From contig JADJHZ010000021.1 of NCBI GenBank assembly GCA_016707205.1, positions 15,554 to 79,553 of the forward strand: a stretch of DNA of 64,000 nt, in the 5' to 3' direction. The stretch comes from Haliscomenobacter sp. (lineage in GTDB: Bacteria; Bacteroidota; Bacteroidia; Chitinophagales; Saprospiraceae). Numbering within the stretch: position 1 is the first letter of the stretch; each line of letters opens with the position of its first letter. Made by a program: the position numbers and the translations under genes. The notes under the pieces are model-generated. The model was not told the DNA's origin and searched no databases. It saw only the letters and a program-made list of their open reading frames with translations. Below, one piece after another: positions 37,983 to 47,008 of this stretch.

Positions 37983-38699
37983 ATGCCTTTTCAAATGCTC
38001 TTACTACAGACCGTGGAAGGTCTTGACCGCACCATGGAAACCGCAACGGATACGGCCGCAACGGCTGTTAACCAAAGTATGTGGGATATTATCATCCAGA
38101 GTGGAACCGTTGGGATCATCATTATTTTGATCCAGTTGGTTCTTTCCTTTATCGCTGTTTACATTTTTGTGGAACGATACGGGGCGATCAATCGGGCAAG
38201 CCGGATCGATGAGCATTTTATGAACAATATCCGGGTCAATGTGCAGTCCGGCAATATTCAAAGTGCCCGGGCCCTTTGTCAGAGCACCGATACGCCGGTG
38301 GCCAGGATGGTAGAGAAAGGCCTTCAGCGCATTGGTAAACCCCTTCGCGACATTGACGCCGCCGTGGAAAACGTAGGCAACCTGGAAGTGTTTAAATTAG
38401 AAAAGAACCTGTCTACGCTGGCAAGTATTTCCGGAGCATCTCCAATGCTTGGGTTTTTGGGAACGGTTACCGGGATGATTCAGGCGTTCTACAATATGGC
38501 CACTCAGGAAAATGTCACTCCTTCGCTTCTCGCAGGCGGTATTTACCAAGCATTGCTGACCACTGCGGTCGGGCTTACCGTGGGGATCTTTGCATTGATT
38601 GGCTATAACTTGTTGGTAGCCAATGTGGAAAAAGTAGTGTTCCAAATGGAGCGGTCTACCACCGAGTTCATGGATTTGCTTCAGGAGCCTACTGCCTGA
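37983..38699 (+). CDS. exbB: MotA/TolQ/ExbB proton-channel protein
   Basis: A 238-residue protein with three TM segments: ~35-55 (SGTVGIIIILIQLVLSFIAV), ~140-165 (ASISGASPMLGFLGTVTGMI) and ~185-210. It has the diagnostic GxxPxLGxxGTVxGM motif. With the two ExbD proteins and the TonB-like protein that follow, it forms a proton-motive-force-driven energy module for outer-membrane transport (or gliding/T9SS, in some Bacteroidota). Gene spacing is tight, with an operon from 37983 to 40633. Confidence 0.93.
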   Translation: MPFQMLLLQTVEGLDRTMETATDTAATAVNQSMWDIIIQSGTVGIIIILIQLVLSFIAVYIFVERYGAINRASRIDEHFMNNIRVNVQSGNIQSARALCQSTDTPVARMVEKGLQRIGKPLRDIDAAVENVGNLEVFKLEKNLSTLASISGASPMLGFLGTVTGMIQAFYNMATQENVTPSLLAGGIYQALLTTAVGLTVGIFALIGYNLLVANVEKVVFQMERSTTEFMDLLQEPTA

Positions 38700-38776
38700 T
38701 GTTCAGGGCAAACCCGCTGTATTCCAAAGGACATCCAGGCGTCTGGTTTTTTTAACATGTTAGCTTCCTGATTTGC

Positions 38777-39178
38777 ATGGGACTCAATAGAAGAAATAAA
38801 AACAGCGCAGAGTTTAGCATGGCCTCCTTGACGGATATTATTTTTCTGTTGCTGATCTTTTTCATGCTAACCTCTAATTTTGTTGATACCCAGCCTTTTG
38901 AATTGCCCAAATCGGACTCCAAAACGGTGGCCCCGACTTCCGTGATCGTAAGCATCTCCAAAGAAGGAGAACATCGGATTGATAACGAGGTGGTGCCCCA
39001 GGAGAGCCTGGAGCGTGCTTTGGTTCCTAAGATTCGCGTCGAAGCGGAAAATGATCCAAATTATACGATTACCATTGTGGCAGAAGTGGGGACTCCTTTT
39101 GAGTCCGTTCTTAATGTGATGAAAATTGCCGGAAAATTTAAAGTCAAGGCGATAATCGCCACCCAGCCAACCAGCTGA
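38777..39178 (+). CDS. exbD: ExbD/TolR biopolymer transport protein (1)
   Basis: A 133-residue protein with a single N-terminal TM preceded by NSAEFSMASLTDIIFLLLIF. The Asp in LTDIIFLLLIFFML is the proton-linked residue. The periplasmic domain (~45-133) ends EVGTPFESVLNVMKIAGKFK, the usual ExbD fold. It partners ExbB upstream and the second ExbD 48 bp downstream. Confidence 0.92.
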   Translation: MGLNRRNKNSAEFSMASLTDIIFLLLIFFMLTSNFVDTQPFELPKSDSKTVAPTSVIVSISKEGEHRIDNEVVPQESLERALVPKIRVEAENDPNYTITIVAEVGTPFESVLNVMKIAGKFKVKAIIATQPTS

Positions 39179-39226
39179 ATCGGATTTAAACCCCTTTCAT
39201 TGGTGGGTTGAAACTCAGTTTAAACC

Positions 39227-39625
39227 ATGGGGATCAAAAAACGTTCTAAAGCTTCTGCGGAGTTCAATATGTCCTCGTTATCGGACATCATTTTTCTGTT
39301 GCTGATCTTTTTCATGCTGACATCCGGGCTGGTTGCGCCTAATGCATTGAACCTTAAACTTCCCGGGAGTTCAAATGCCAAAAACATCATTTCCCGGCGA
39401 ACCGACGAGGTTCGCATTTCTCCGGAGGGAGGCTTTTTTTTAAATGGCAGGCGACTGGACCTGAAGGTCGTTGCCCAGGAACTGGAACGCCGGTCTTCTC
39501 CTACCCCAACCGATTATAATTTCACCATTGCGCCGGAAAAAGGAACGCCGGTAGAGCATGTCGTCGCGGTGATGGATATTGCCCTGAGACTGAATATCAA
39601 CGGTATTCTGACCGCAGAAGAGTAG
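39227..39625 (+). CDS. exbD: ExbD/TolR biopolymer transport protein (2)
   Basis: A 132-residue paralogue of the preceding gene: KASAEFNMSSLSDIIFLLLI, the same TM and Asp, and a different periplasmic domain (RRTDEVRISPEGGFFLNGRR, GTPVEHVVAVMDIALRL). Two unequal ExbD subunits in one operon are common in Bacteroidota and suggest a hetero-oligomer. Confidence 0.92.
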   Translation: MGIKKRSKASAEFNMSSLSDIIFLLLIFFMLTSGLVAPNALNLKLPGSSNAKNIISRRTDEVRISPEGGFFLNGRRLDLKVVAQELERRSSPTPTDYNFTIAPEKGTPVEHVVAVMDIALRLNINGILTAEE

Positions 39626-39759
39626 GGTAGGGCGCGCGCGGTCCTGGCTGGCGCGTTAAAATTTTGTCAATATCCCCCTTAACGGCAATGGAAACCGGAG
39701 AGCGGTTGTTTTTAAGACATAAGGCGTATGCCTCATTTTTCGTCAGAAAACAAAGACCT

Positions 39760-40633
39760 ATGGCTGAGTCATTGAGCCCGCAGGAACAAAAACAGAAACG
39801 CAGAGGAGTGATCACCAGTATGTTCGTGCATAGCATTGCCGTAATCCTGCTGCTTTTGCCGTTTCTGAAAATCCCTATTCCTCCTCCCGGGCAGGAAGGG
39901 ATCCTCGTGAACCTCGGTTTGCCCGATGTCGGCCAGGGAGAGGAAAATGCCGGCCCAAGCGCTCCTGCAGAGGAAGTGGCGCCGCCGCCTCAGCCCGAAC
40001 CGGAGCCCGAACCCGAACCCGAAGTCCGCCCATCCAAAAAACCGGAGCCGGCCAAGGAAAAACCCGTGGTAAAAACCGAAGACCCCGAGGCGGTCGCGCT
40101 GCGCAAACAGCAGGAAAAAGAACGGCAGGAACGGGATGAAAAAGCCCGCCAGGAAGAAGCCCGGCGCCAAGCGGAAGCAGATGCTAAACGCAAACAAGCC
40201 GAGGAAGAAGCCCAAAAAAGCGGAAGCCGATAAGCTCAAAGAGGGCATCGGCGGCCTCTTTGGCACCGGCAAAGGGAAAGGCAACACGGGCAAACCCGGC
40301 AACCAGGGCGACCCCAACGGCGATCCCAACGCCAAAAACCTCGAAGGGATCAGCACCGGAGCGGGTACGGTCGGAGGTGGCTTGGGCGGACGGGGTATTT
40401 TGGCCCAGCCTAAGATCACCGATAACTCCCAAAAAGAAGGAACCATCGTAATGGCCGTCTGTGTCGACGCCGAAGGCAGTGTCGTCAGCGCAGATTACAC
40501 CCAGCGCGGCTCCACCACCAACGACGCCACCCTGGTATCGCTCGCCAAATCGAACGCCTTTAAATGGAAGTTCGCCAAAGGCGCCGCCGACAAGCAGTGC
40601 GGCACCATCACCTATCGGTTTAAAGTACAGTAA
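39760..40633 (+). CDS. TonB-like energy transducer (frameshifted)
   Basis: ATG 39760 gives MAESLSPQEQKQKRRG, one TM (SMFVHSIAVILLLLPFLKIP), then a Pro/Glu stretch (QPEPEPEPEPEV) and a long charged coiled coil ending in QKSGSR and a stop. One A in the A6 run at 40214-40219 must be removed to join the coiled coil to the downstream frame (KKAEADKLKEGIGGLFGTGK). That frame carries a Gly/Asn linker and a C-terminal beta domain (TIVMAVCVDAEGSVVSADYT ... ITYRFKVQ). The whole is TonB/TolA-like. The A6 run could reflect sequencing error or slippage. It is the last gene of the exb cluster. Confidence 0.82.
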
Positions 40634-41248
40634 GAGTAAGAAGATAGTGGTTGGTGGTTGGTGGTTGGAACGCTTCCTACTAACCACTAAAAATTCAAGC
40701 TTTCCTCTTTTATCCCAATGCGGAAAATCGCTTAGGTCTATGGGCGAAGGGGCCCTGGTAGGAGGGGCTCAGGAAGGTTTCCGGGGCGACGTCCGCAGGG
40801 ATCAATTTGCCATAGGCGGGGTAGAAAAAGGCGTTGGTTTGGTTGAAGGCTTGAAAGTCCCGGCCCCGGGCGATCAGGCAAAACCCGGGAGAAAGGCATC
40901 CTACGCGGATGCGGGCATTTCCTGCCGTATATTGATCGCGGGCGCTTTCCTCAACCAGCGGCGCATAGAATTCGGCGGGAGAAAAACTGCTGCCCGGATC
41001 AAATTGGAATACGGGGATTTTTTTCATGGTATAAAGGAGGTGTTTGATGGCGTGGCAAAGGGCTTAGGCCCGGAGGATCTGTCGCATTGCAAGGTCTGAA
41101 AAAAACGGAACAGGCCGAATAAGAGGAAGCGGAAAAAATCGGTGGATTTCTTTGTTTGCCGTGAAGTTGGAAAATGGGCTTTTCTGTCCTTAACTTTCGC
41201 CCCCGGAGTTCCTTTTTACCCCGGAGCTTTTCATGCAAAACAAGTCGC
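40634..41248. other. 615-base gap with repeats and a doubtful minus-strand ORF
   Basis: 7-bp GTGGTTG repeats (40652-40676) and a partly complementary AACCACTAA stretch open the gap. The minus-strand frame 40710-41027 (105 codons, MKKIPVFQFDPGSSFSPAEF) has a protein-like start but no recognised family and no clear ribosome site. The plus-strand frame over the same bases looks less natural. I would treat it as a possible small gene or remnant. 41028-41248 shows no feature beyond the folC leader. Confidence 0.35.
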
Positions 41249-42550
41249 ATGCCAACAACTCTGCATCAGCGATATCAGGCAACGGTAGAATTCATGTTCA
41301 GCCAATTGCCGATGTACCACCGGACGGGCGTTCAGGCCTATAAAAAAGACGTCAGCAATATCCTGGCTTTGATGGATTTTTTAGGCTATCCCCATCGGGA
41401 TTTTCCTTGTATTCACGTGGCGGGCACCAATGGCAAGGGGTCGACTGCCCACATGATCAGCGCCGTCCTTCAGTCCAGGGGGCTAAAAACCGGGCTCTTC
41501 ATTTCGCCTCACTACCTGGATTACCGGGAGCGGATTAAACTCAACGGCCAACTTCTGGAAAAGGGGTTTGTCGTTGATTTTATCGAGGAGATCCGGCCCG
41601 CTTTGGAAGCCATCCAGCCTTCTTTTTTTGAAATGACGGTAGCGATGGCCTTTTCCTATTTCTCCCGGCAAAAGGTCGATGTGGCCGTGATCGAAGTTGG
41701 ACTGGGTGGCAGGCTGGACAGTACCAATGTGATCCATCCGCTGCTGAGCGTCATTACCAATATCAGTTTCGACCACATGCACCTGCTCGGGGATACCCTT
41801 CCGCTTATTGCCGGGGAAAAGGCAGGGATCATTAAACAAGGGGTTCCTGTCGCGATTGGAGAAACCCACCCGGAATCTGCTCCGGTCTTTTTAGAAAAGG
41901 CAAAGGAGATGAACGCTCCCATCGTATTTGCCGATCAGCATTACCGGGCAGAGGTCGTAGAGGAGGACTTTCATTACACGGTGTTTGATGTGTACCGGGA
42001 TGGCGCGTTGCGTTTCCCCGCCTTGAAAGCCAATCTGACCGGGGCCTATCAGCAAAAAAACATTCAGACTGCGCTCCAGGCCATTGAGCTCATCACACCC
42101 AGGTTTCAGTTGGAGGACCGGCACATTCGGGAAGGTCTGGGCAACCTGAAATCGCTTACCCGCCTGATCGGGCGGTGGGACTTGATCCAGGAGTCGCCAA
42201 GGGTGCTTGCCGACAGCGCCCACAACGAAGCGGGAATCCGAATGGCGGTGGATCAACTGTCCCGGATTCTTTATGACCGCCTGCATATCGTGATGGGCAT
42301 GGTCAATGATAAGGATCTGGGCGGCATCTTATCCCTGCTCCCCAAAGAAGCCCGGTATTATTTTGCCAAAGCCGATATCCCCAGGGGGTTAGACGCGCGG
42401 GAACTCAAACGCCAGGCTTCGGGCCTTGGATTGAAGGGACGGGCCTATTCCTCCGTAAAACATGCCTTCCGCGCAGCTATACGGCAGGCGGGAAAAGAGG
42501 ATCTGGTCTTTGTTGGAGGGAGTATATTTGTAGTAGCAGAGGTGATATAA
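41249..42550 (+). CDS. folC: Folylpolyglutamate synthase / dihydrofolate synthase
   Basis: A 433-residue FolC starting MPTTLHQRYQATVEFMFSQL at ATG 41249. P-loop HVAGTNGKGSTAHMISAVLQ, LFISPHYLDYRERIKLNG, VAVIEVGLGGRLDSTN and ITNISFDHMHLLGDTLPLIA are typical Mur-ligase-family folate motifs. The C-terminal domain has VLADSAHNEAGIRMAV. It adds glutamate to dihydropteroate and folates with ATP. An in-frame start at 41174 adds unsupported residues. Confidence 0.95.
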   Translation: MPTTLHQRYQATVEFMFSQLPMYHRTGVQAYKKDVSNILALMDFLGYPHRDFPCIHVAGTNGKGSTAHMISAVLQSRGLKTGLFISPHYLDYRERIKLNGQLLEKGFVVDFIEEIRPALEAIQPSFFEMTVAMAFSYFSRQKVDVAVIEVGLGGRLDSTNVIHPLLSVITNISFDHMHLLGDTLPLIAGEKAGIIKQGVPVAIGETHPESAPVFLEKAKEMNAPIVFADQHYRAEVVEEDFHYTVFDVYRDGALRFPALKANLTGAYQQKNIQTALQAIELITPRFQLEDRHIREGLGNLKSLTRLIGRWDLIQESPRVLADSAHNEAGIRMAVDQLSRILYDRLHIVMGMVNDKDLGGILSLLPKEARYYFAKADIPRGLDARELKRQASGLGLKGRAYSSVKHAFRAAIRQAGKEDLVFVGGSIFVVAEVI

Positions 42551-42689
42551 AAAAAGGTACCCCTTTCGGAGCACCCACATAACTATAAACAAACAAAAAA
42601 CATTCACAACCAAAACTCATGTTAAACGCCTATCTTGAAAAAGGGTTCGGCACGTTTCATTGTTTTTTTCATCTAAGGGAAGTACCTGC

Positions 42690-43340
42690 ATGAATCAGTC
42701 CAACCGCTTGCTCTGGGTTTTCTTTGGCTTGGCCATTTTGCTCCTTCTTTCGAGGTTCTTTGCGTTTATCCGGGGCGGGATTTTTCTGGTTGCAGGTCTT
42801 GGAGCAGTGGCCGTATTGGTTTGGGGAATTATTGATCTGATCCGCATCCGCAAAGCCCAGCGGCGCTTTCAAGAAAGCCCGGAAGGATGGATCGACAACC
42901 TGAAGCAACAGTGCGCCTCCTGGTTGCATCAAAACCGGTTGGAACTCCAAGGGATTGAGTCGAATATCCGGGATCTTAAAAAAGCGATGGACCTCAAGCA
43001 AGGACGGCCCGATGCAGAATCCGGAACGATCCTAAAAGGGTTCGAACAAGAACGCCAACTGCGCCTGGTTCGCATCTCCTTTTTTCAATCCTGCCTGGAA
43101 AAACTGGACACCTTGATGCAGCGCCGTGAATTGGCGCGCCTTCTGGAAGAAAAAAAGAAGCGCCTGCGCGAATTGCGCGAAAACCCAGTGGAAGACCTAT
43201 TGGCCGGAGAACGGCAAGAGGAAGCCCCAGGTCAGGAAACGCTGGAACTTGAAACCATCCAAACCCTCGTCGAAAGGATGCAAGGGTTAACCGACTGGGA
43301 AGAAGCCGAAAAACTGGAACGGGAGATGAGGGACGGTTGA
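42690..43340 (+). CDS. Membrane protein with a long coiled coil, unknown function
   Basis: A 216-residue protein starting MNQSNRLLWVFFGLAILLLL. Two adjacent N-terminal hydrophobic segments (~8-30 and ~32-52) are followed by a cytoplasmic helix-rich region (IRIRKAQRRF, LEEKKKRLRELRE) and an acidic C-terminus. The composition resembles structural or scaffold proteins. I do not recognise a family. It ends in a repeat-containing spacer. Confidence 0.68.
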   Translation: MNQSNRLLWVFFGLAILLLLSRFFAFIRGGIFLVAGLGAVAVLVWGIIDLIRIRKAQRRFQESPEGWIDNLKQQCASWLHQNRLELQGIESNIRDLKKAMDLKQGRPDAESGTILKGFEQERQLRLVRISFFQSCLEKLDTLMQRRELARLLEEKKKRLRELRENPVEDLLAGERQEEAPGQETLELETIQTLVERMQGLTDWEEAEKLEREMRDG

Positions 43341-43360
43341 CGGGGACGATAGGCGGTGAA

Positions 43361-43452
43361 GGTTCAACATTCAAAGAGTACCTTGAACGTTGAACCCTAC
43401 TTAGGCCATGAATCTAAAATCTAAAATCTAAAGTCTAAAGTCTAAAGTCCTC
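43361..43452. repeat. Hairpin and 8-bp array between convergent genes
   Basis: GGTTCAACATTCAA (43361-43374) pairs with 43383-43396 at 13 of 14 positions. An AATCTAAA/AGTCTAAA array (43410-43449) then runs to 3 bases from the thioredoxin gene's stop codon. A GGTTCAACAT fragment recurs at 46870. Confidence 0.8.
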
Positions 43453-44031
43453 CTACTTATTCATATACTCCTGAAAAGTAGTCGTTTTATAGTGCTCATC
43501 GGTGATGAACGTCAGTTCTTTCAGGAAGGGATCAACGGGCTTGTAGCCGGGAGAAATGGTGATCCGTTCTCTTTTTTCGTTGAGGTAAACGTAGGACGGA
43601 TAGCCCAGGCGGCCGTCGAGCAGGGCATAGGCCAATTCGTGCACTCCCCGGTTGCCGGAAGCGATAAACTTGAAGGTATGCCCGTCGTAGGTGACGTTTT
43701 CTTTCCCTTCTGCGTCAAACTTCACGTTATAGAAGTTTTTGTTCATTACCTCAATGACTTTCGGGTCGGAAAAAGTCGTTTGGTCCATGCGCTTGCACCA
43801 CCCGCACCAGTCGGTATACATGTCGATGAATACCTTTTTGGGTTGTTTCTCCATGGCTTTCATCGCCTCGTCAAAGGTCATCCATTGAACGGCATTGGCA
43901 GAAACATTTTCTGTTGCCAAGGGTTTATCCTGAATCACCTGGTTTTTGTTTGGTATGGCAAAAGCAGCGATAGCGCCAAAGCCCGCTACAATAAGCCCGC
44001 CAAAGAGGATCCTTTTCATCATGATCTTCAT
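43453..44031 (-). CDS. Exported thioredoxin-fold protein
   Basis: A 192-residue protein starting MKIMMKRILFGGLIVAGFGA (signal or anchor); an alternative start lies 9 bases later. The thioredoxin-like domain has the WCGWC redox centre in DMYTDWCGWCKRMDQTTFSD, resembling the DUF255/thioredoxin_7 group that reduces periplasmic proteins. The cis-Pro loop is GYPSYVYLNEK. Its substrate is unknown. A repeat array lies 3 bases after its stop. Confidence 0.85.
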   Translation of the reverse strand: MKIMMKRILFGGLIVAGFGAIAAFAIPNKNQVIQDKPLATENVSANAVQWMTFDEAMKAMEKQPKKVFIDMYTDWCGWCKRMDQTTFSDPKVIEVMNKNFYNVKFDAEGKENVTYDGHTFKFIASGNRGVHELAYALLDGRLGYPSYVYLNEKRERITISPGYKPVDPFLKELTFITDEHYKTTTFQEYMNK

Positions 44032-44127
44032 AAAAATTGGGTTTTTGAAAGATTTGCCCAAATATAAAGGCATTTTGCCTCCAAACTTGTGACTGACCGC
44101 ACATTTCAGATTTCTTTAACTTAAAGA

Positions 44128-44272
44128 GGATGTGGAGGATGTAGAGGATGTAGAGGATGTAAAGGATGTAAAGGATGTAAAGAATGTAAAGGATGTAGAG
44201 GATGTAAATCCATTGTACTTCGTAAATCGCACCTCGTTACTTCGTTACCTCGTACTTCGTAAATCGTACTTC
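44128..44272. repeat. 9-bp and 8-bp arrays abutting the ubiX start
   Basis: Nine units of GGATGTAGA-type sequence (44128-44208, degenerate) are followed by CGTTACTTCGTTACCTCG-type units (about 44220-44272). The last unit ends one base before the ubiX ATG, so the array forms its 5' leader. An in-frame ORF reading DVEDVKDVK here is a repeat artefact. Confidence 0.85.
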
Positions 44273-44273
44273 G

Positions 44274-44840
44274 ATGAAAAAACTAGTGTTAGCTATTGGC
44301 GGCTCCAGTGGGGCGTTGTATGCCAAGGTGTTGATGGATCGTCTGGCGGGGATGCCGGATCAATGGCATTCGGTGGGGGTTGTGATGAGCCCTAATGCGG
44401 AGTACAACTGGGAATTTGAGTTGGGCAACAAGGATTTTCGCCATTATCCGTTTCAATTTTACGCTCCCGGCGATTTCATGGCGCCCTTTGCTTCGGGGTC
44501 TGCCAGGTACGATACGATGATCGTTTGCCCTTGTTCGATGGGGTTGTTAGGGCGCATCGCCTCGGGAGTATCTACCGATTTGACCACGCGCGCTGCGGAC
44601 GTGATGTTGAAGGAGCGCCGCCGCTTGATTCTCGTGCCCAGGGATACCCCGTTTAGTCTGATCCATCTTCAGAATATGACGCTGATCACCCAGGCAGGGG
44701 GGATAATTTGTCCGGCCATTCCGTCGTTTTATTCGCGCCCCCAAACCCTGGAGGCGCTGGCGGGAACGGTGGTCGACCGCATCCTGGACTTGGCGGGGTT
44801 TGAAGTTCAAACTTACCGCTGGGGCAGCGAAGGGGATTGA
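44274..44840 (+). CDS. ubiX: UbiX-like flavin prenyltransferase
   Basis: A 188-residue UbiX family protein: MKKLVLAIGGSSGALYAKVL (FMN-binding), YDTMIVCPCSMGLLGRIASG and LVPRDTPFSLIHLQNMTLIT, with IICPAIPSFYSRPQTLEALA near the end. It makes prenylated FMN, the cofactor of UbiD decarboxylases. No ubiD is adjacent. The operon probably continues to the FKBP gene (59 bp away) and trmD. Confidence 0.92.
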   Translation: MKKLVLAIGGSSGALYAKVLMDRLAGMPDQWHSVGVVMSPNAEYNWEFELGNKDFRHYPFQFYAPGDFMAPFASGSARYDTMIVCPCSMGLLGRIASGVSTDLTTRAADVMLKERRRLILVPRDTPFSLIHLQNMTLITQAGGIICPAIPSFYSRPQTLEALAGTVVDRILDLAGFEVQTYRWGSEGD

Positions 44841-44899
44841 GCGGCCAATTTCCTGGTTTTCGTTTTTTCTTATTATCCTTGCACAAATTTTATGTCATT

Positions 44900-45559
44900 A
44901 TGAAAACATGTATTTTTTCATTTTTCCTGAGCGTGTTGTTTTTCCAGACCGTTCAGGCTCAAAACAACACCATGGATTCAGTGAGTTACAGCTTTGGGGT
45001 ATTGATCGCCCAGAACCTGAAGAACCAAGGGCTTGAAGCGATCGATCCGGCCTCTTTGGCGCAAGGGCTTAGCGATGCCTTCAGCAACGGCGAAGTCAAA
45101 ATCGAAATTGGCAAAGCCAACCAGATCGTTCAGCGCCACATGCAGGATCTGGAAGCCAAAAAGTTTGCAGGCAATATCGAAGAAGGCAAAAAGTTTTTGG
45201 AGGAAAACGGCAAGCGCGCAGGCGTTGTCACCCTTCCCAGCGGCCTTCAATACGAGGTGCTTACTCCGGGAACCGGCCCCAAGCCCATGTCTACCGACAA
45301 GGTGACGGTGCACTACACCGGAACCCTGCTCAACGGAACGGTATTCGATAGTTCCGTGGAGCGCGGAGAACCAGCTACCTTCGGGGTTACGCAAGTGATC
45401 CAGGGATGGGTGGAAGCCCTTCAACTCATGGAAACGGGCGCTAAATGGAAACTGTTTATCCCGCACGACCTGGCCTATGGCGAGCGCGGCGCAGGCAGCG
45501 ATATCGGACCCTATTCCACGCTTGTTTTTGAAGTGGAATTGTTGAAAATCAATGAATGA
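44900..45559 (+). CDS. FKBP-type peptidyl-prolyl isomerase, FkpA/Mip type
   Basis: A 219-residue protein starting MKTCIFSFFLSVLFFQTVQA (signal). The N-terminal dimerisation domain (~25-115; SVSYSFGVLIAQNLKNQG, FLEENGKRAGVVTLPSGLQY) is followed by the FKBP domain (DKVTVHYTGTLLNGTVFDSS, VIQGWVEALQLMETGAKWKL, IPHDLAYGERGAG). It should help fold periplasmic or outer-membrane proteins. trmD starts 16 bp after its stop. Confidence 0.93.
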   Translation: MKTCIFSFFLSVLFFQTVQAQNNTMDSVSYSFGVLIAQNLKNQGLEAIDPASLAQGLSDAFSNGEVKIEIGKANQIVQRHMQDLEAKKFAGNIEEGKKFLEENGKRAGVVTLPSGLQYEVLTPGTGPKPMSTDKVTVHYTGTLLNGTVFDSSVERGEPATFGVTQVIQGWVEALQLMETGAKWKLFIPHDLAYGERGAGSDIGPYSTLVFEVELLKINE

Positions 45560-45575
45560 TGCCGACTGAATACCT

Positions 45576-46268
45576 ATGCGAATAGACATCGTCACCTTAT
45601 TGCCGGAACTGCTGGAAAGCCCTTTTCGTCATTCGATCATGAAAAGAGCGCAGGAAAAAGGACGCCTCGAAGTGGTGGTCCACGACTTGCGCCCTTTCGG
45701 GTTGGGCAAACACAACCAGTTGGACGACTATGCTTTTGGCGGTGGCGCCGGCATGGTGATGATGATCGAACCCATAGCGAACTGCCTGGAGGCGCTTAAG
45801 GCCGAACGCGATTACGACGAGATCATTTACCTGAGCCCCGATGGCCAGGTATTCCATCAGGCGATGGCGAACCGCTTATCCCTCCATCAGAACCTGATTC
45901 TGTTGTGCGGTCATTACAAAGGCGTGGACGAGCGGGTCAGAGAGCAGTTTATCACCATGGAAATTTCCATCGGGGATTACGTGCTTTCAGGGGGCGAACT
46001 GGCCGCCGCAGTGGTTGTCGACGCCATCGGGCGGCTGATTCCCGGCGTGCTCAACGACGAAAGTTCGGCGCTGCTGGATTCGTTTCAGGACAACCTGCTC
46101 GCCCCTCCCGTTTATACGCGTCCGGCAGACTTCCGGGGATGGAAAGTCCCGGAAGTACTGCTTTCCGGTAATTTTCCTCAGATCGAAGAGTGGCGGCTCG
46201 AACAGTCGATCGTTCGTACCCGTCAAAGAAGGCCGGATTTGCTCGATGGGGAACAGGACGTGGACTAG
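45576..46268 (+). CDS. trmD: tRNA (guanine-N1)-methyltransferase
   Basis: A 230-residue TrmD with RIDIVTLLPELLESPFRHSI, VVVHDLRPFGLGKHNQLDDY, FGGGAGMVMMIEP, LLCGHYKGVDERVREQFITM and ISIGDYVLSGGELAA. It is a trefoil-knot SAM enzyme that makes m1G37 in tRNA and prevents frameshifting. Its last bases form a CTAG shared with the stop of the convergent DUF6495 gene. Confidence 0.97.
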   Translation: MRIDIVTLLPELLESPFRHSIMKRAQEKGRLEVVVHDLRPFGLGKHNQLDDYAFGGGAGMVMMIEPIANCLEALKAERDYDEIIYLSPDGQVFHQAMANRLSLHQNLILLCGHYKGVDERVREQFITMEISIGDYVLSGGELAAAVVVDAIGRLIPGVLNDESSALLDSFQDNLLAPPVYTRPADFRGWKVPEVLLSGNFPQIEEWRLEQSIVRTRQRRPDLLDGEQDVD

Positions 46269-46750
46269 GATGGCCGTAGTTCGGACAGTAAGTTGTACAA
46301 GGCCCCGTCTCTGGAAATCAGGGCGCCGATCTGCATGAACCGGAAAATCTCCGTCTCCCGGTCTTCTTTATAGGTTTTTTCCGCCTGATGCAGGCGCAGG
46401 GATGCGCTGGATTGCTGGATGAGCCGGAGCATCTCCTCCGGCTTCTGATCTTTGGTGAAATCCACCTCCGAACGGCCATCCACTTGAATAGCCAGCATGA
46501 AGGCCTTTTCGGCGGCGAAGAAAAAGGTGCGCAATTCTTTCGGGCTTCGGTGCTCCAGGTATTTCACATCGCGGAGGATCTTGGCATAGATCGCATCGCT
46601 GAAATCTTCAATCAAAAGCTCCACCCGGTCGGGATCCTGGGTTTTCATGCGCTCCCAGTCTTCCGCAGGAATGGAAAGAAGGGAAAGGAAACGCACAAAC
46701 TCGGGCTCGAGCTCCTTGAGCTCGTCGTTGGTCAATCTGCGGTATTTCAT
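46265..46750 (-). CDS. DUF6495-type protein
   Basis: A 161-residue protein starting MKYRRLTNDELKELEPEFVR at ATG 46750, with SIPAEDWERMKTQDPDRVEL, LRDVKYLEHRSPKELRTFFF and an acidic helix-rich rest. This matches the Bacteroidota family DUF6495 as I remember it. No signal or TM is present. Function is unknown. Its TAG overlaps trmD's TAG. Confidence 0.8.
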   Translation of the reverse strand: MKYRRLTNDELKELEPEFVRFLSLLSIPAEDWERMKTQDPDRVELLIEDFSDAIYAKILRDVKYLEHRSPKELRTFFFAAEKAFMLAIQVDGRSEVDFTKDQKPEEMLRLIQQSSASLRLHQAEKTYKEDRETEIFRFMQIGALISRDGALYNLLSELRPS

Positions 46751-46799
46751 TTGTCCAGGCTTTACCGTTTCCTGGGCCAAAAAAGCGCCTTAACATTGC

Positions 46800-46998
46800 A
46801 GTGTTAGACGTTAGACTTTAGACGTTGGACCTTAGATATTGGCTTTTCGAAAGGTGTAGGCAACGCGAAGGTTCAACATAGGAAGGTACATTTTCTCATT
46901 GGATTGAACTTGATTTGCCAATAAACCGGATTTCCTAACCTTCTAACTTCTAAAGTCTAACCTTCTAATTTCTAAAGTCTAACCTCTAATGTCTAAAA
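46800..46998. repeat. Degenerate TTAGAC/CTAAAGT repeats upstream of terC
   Basis: GTTAGACTTTAGACGTTGGA-like units (46803-46837) and a partly complementary CTTCTAACTTCTAAAGTCTA-like array (46940-46998) flank a GGTTCAACAT copy (46870). The second array ends about 10 bases before the TerC ATG. Confidence 0.75.
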
Positions 46999-47008
46999 TT
47001 AATCTATT

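Noticed and set aside
40214..40219. Programmed frameshift on A6 in the TonB-like gene
   Set aside because: The frame needed is one base removed (+1), while known A-run slippage sites mostly give -1; an indel is simpler, although not excluded.
44132..44395. ORF reading DVEDVKDVK
   Set aside because: It is the translation of a 9-bp tandem array, and 9 is a multiple of three, so the frame stays open by chance.
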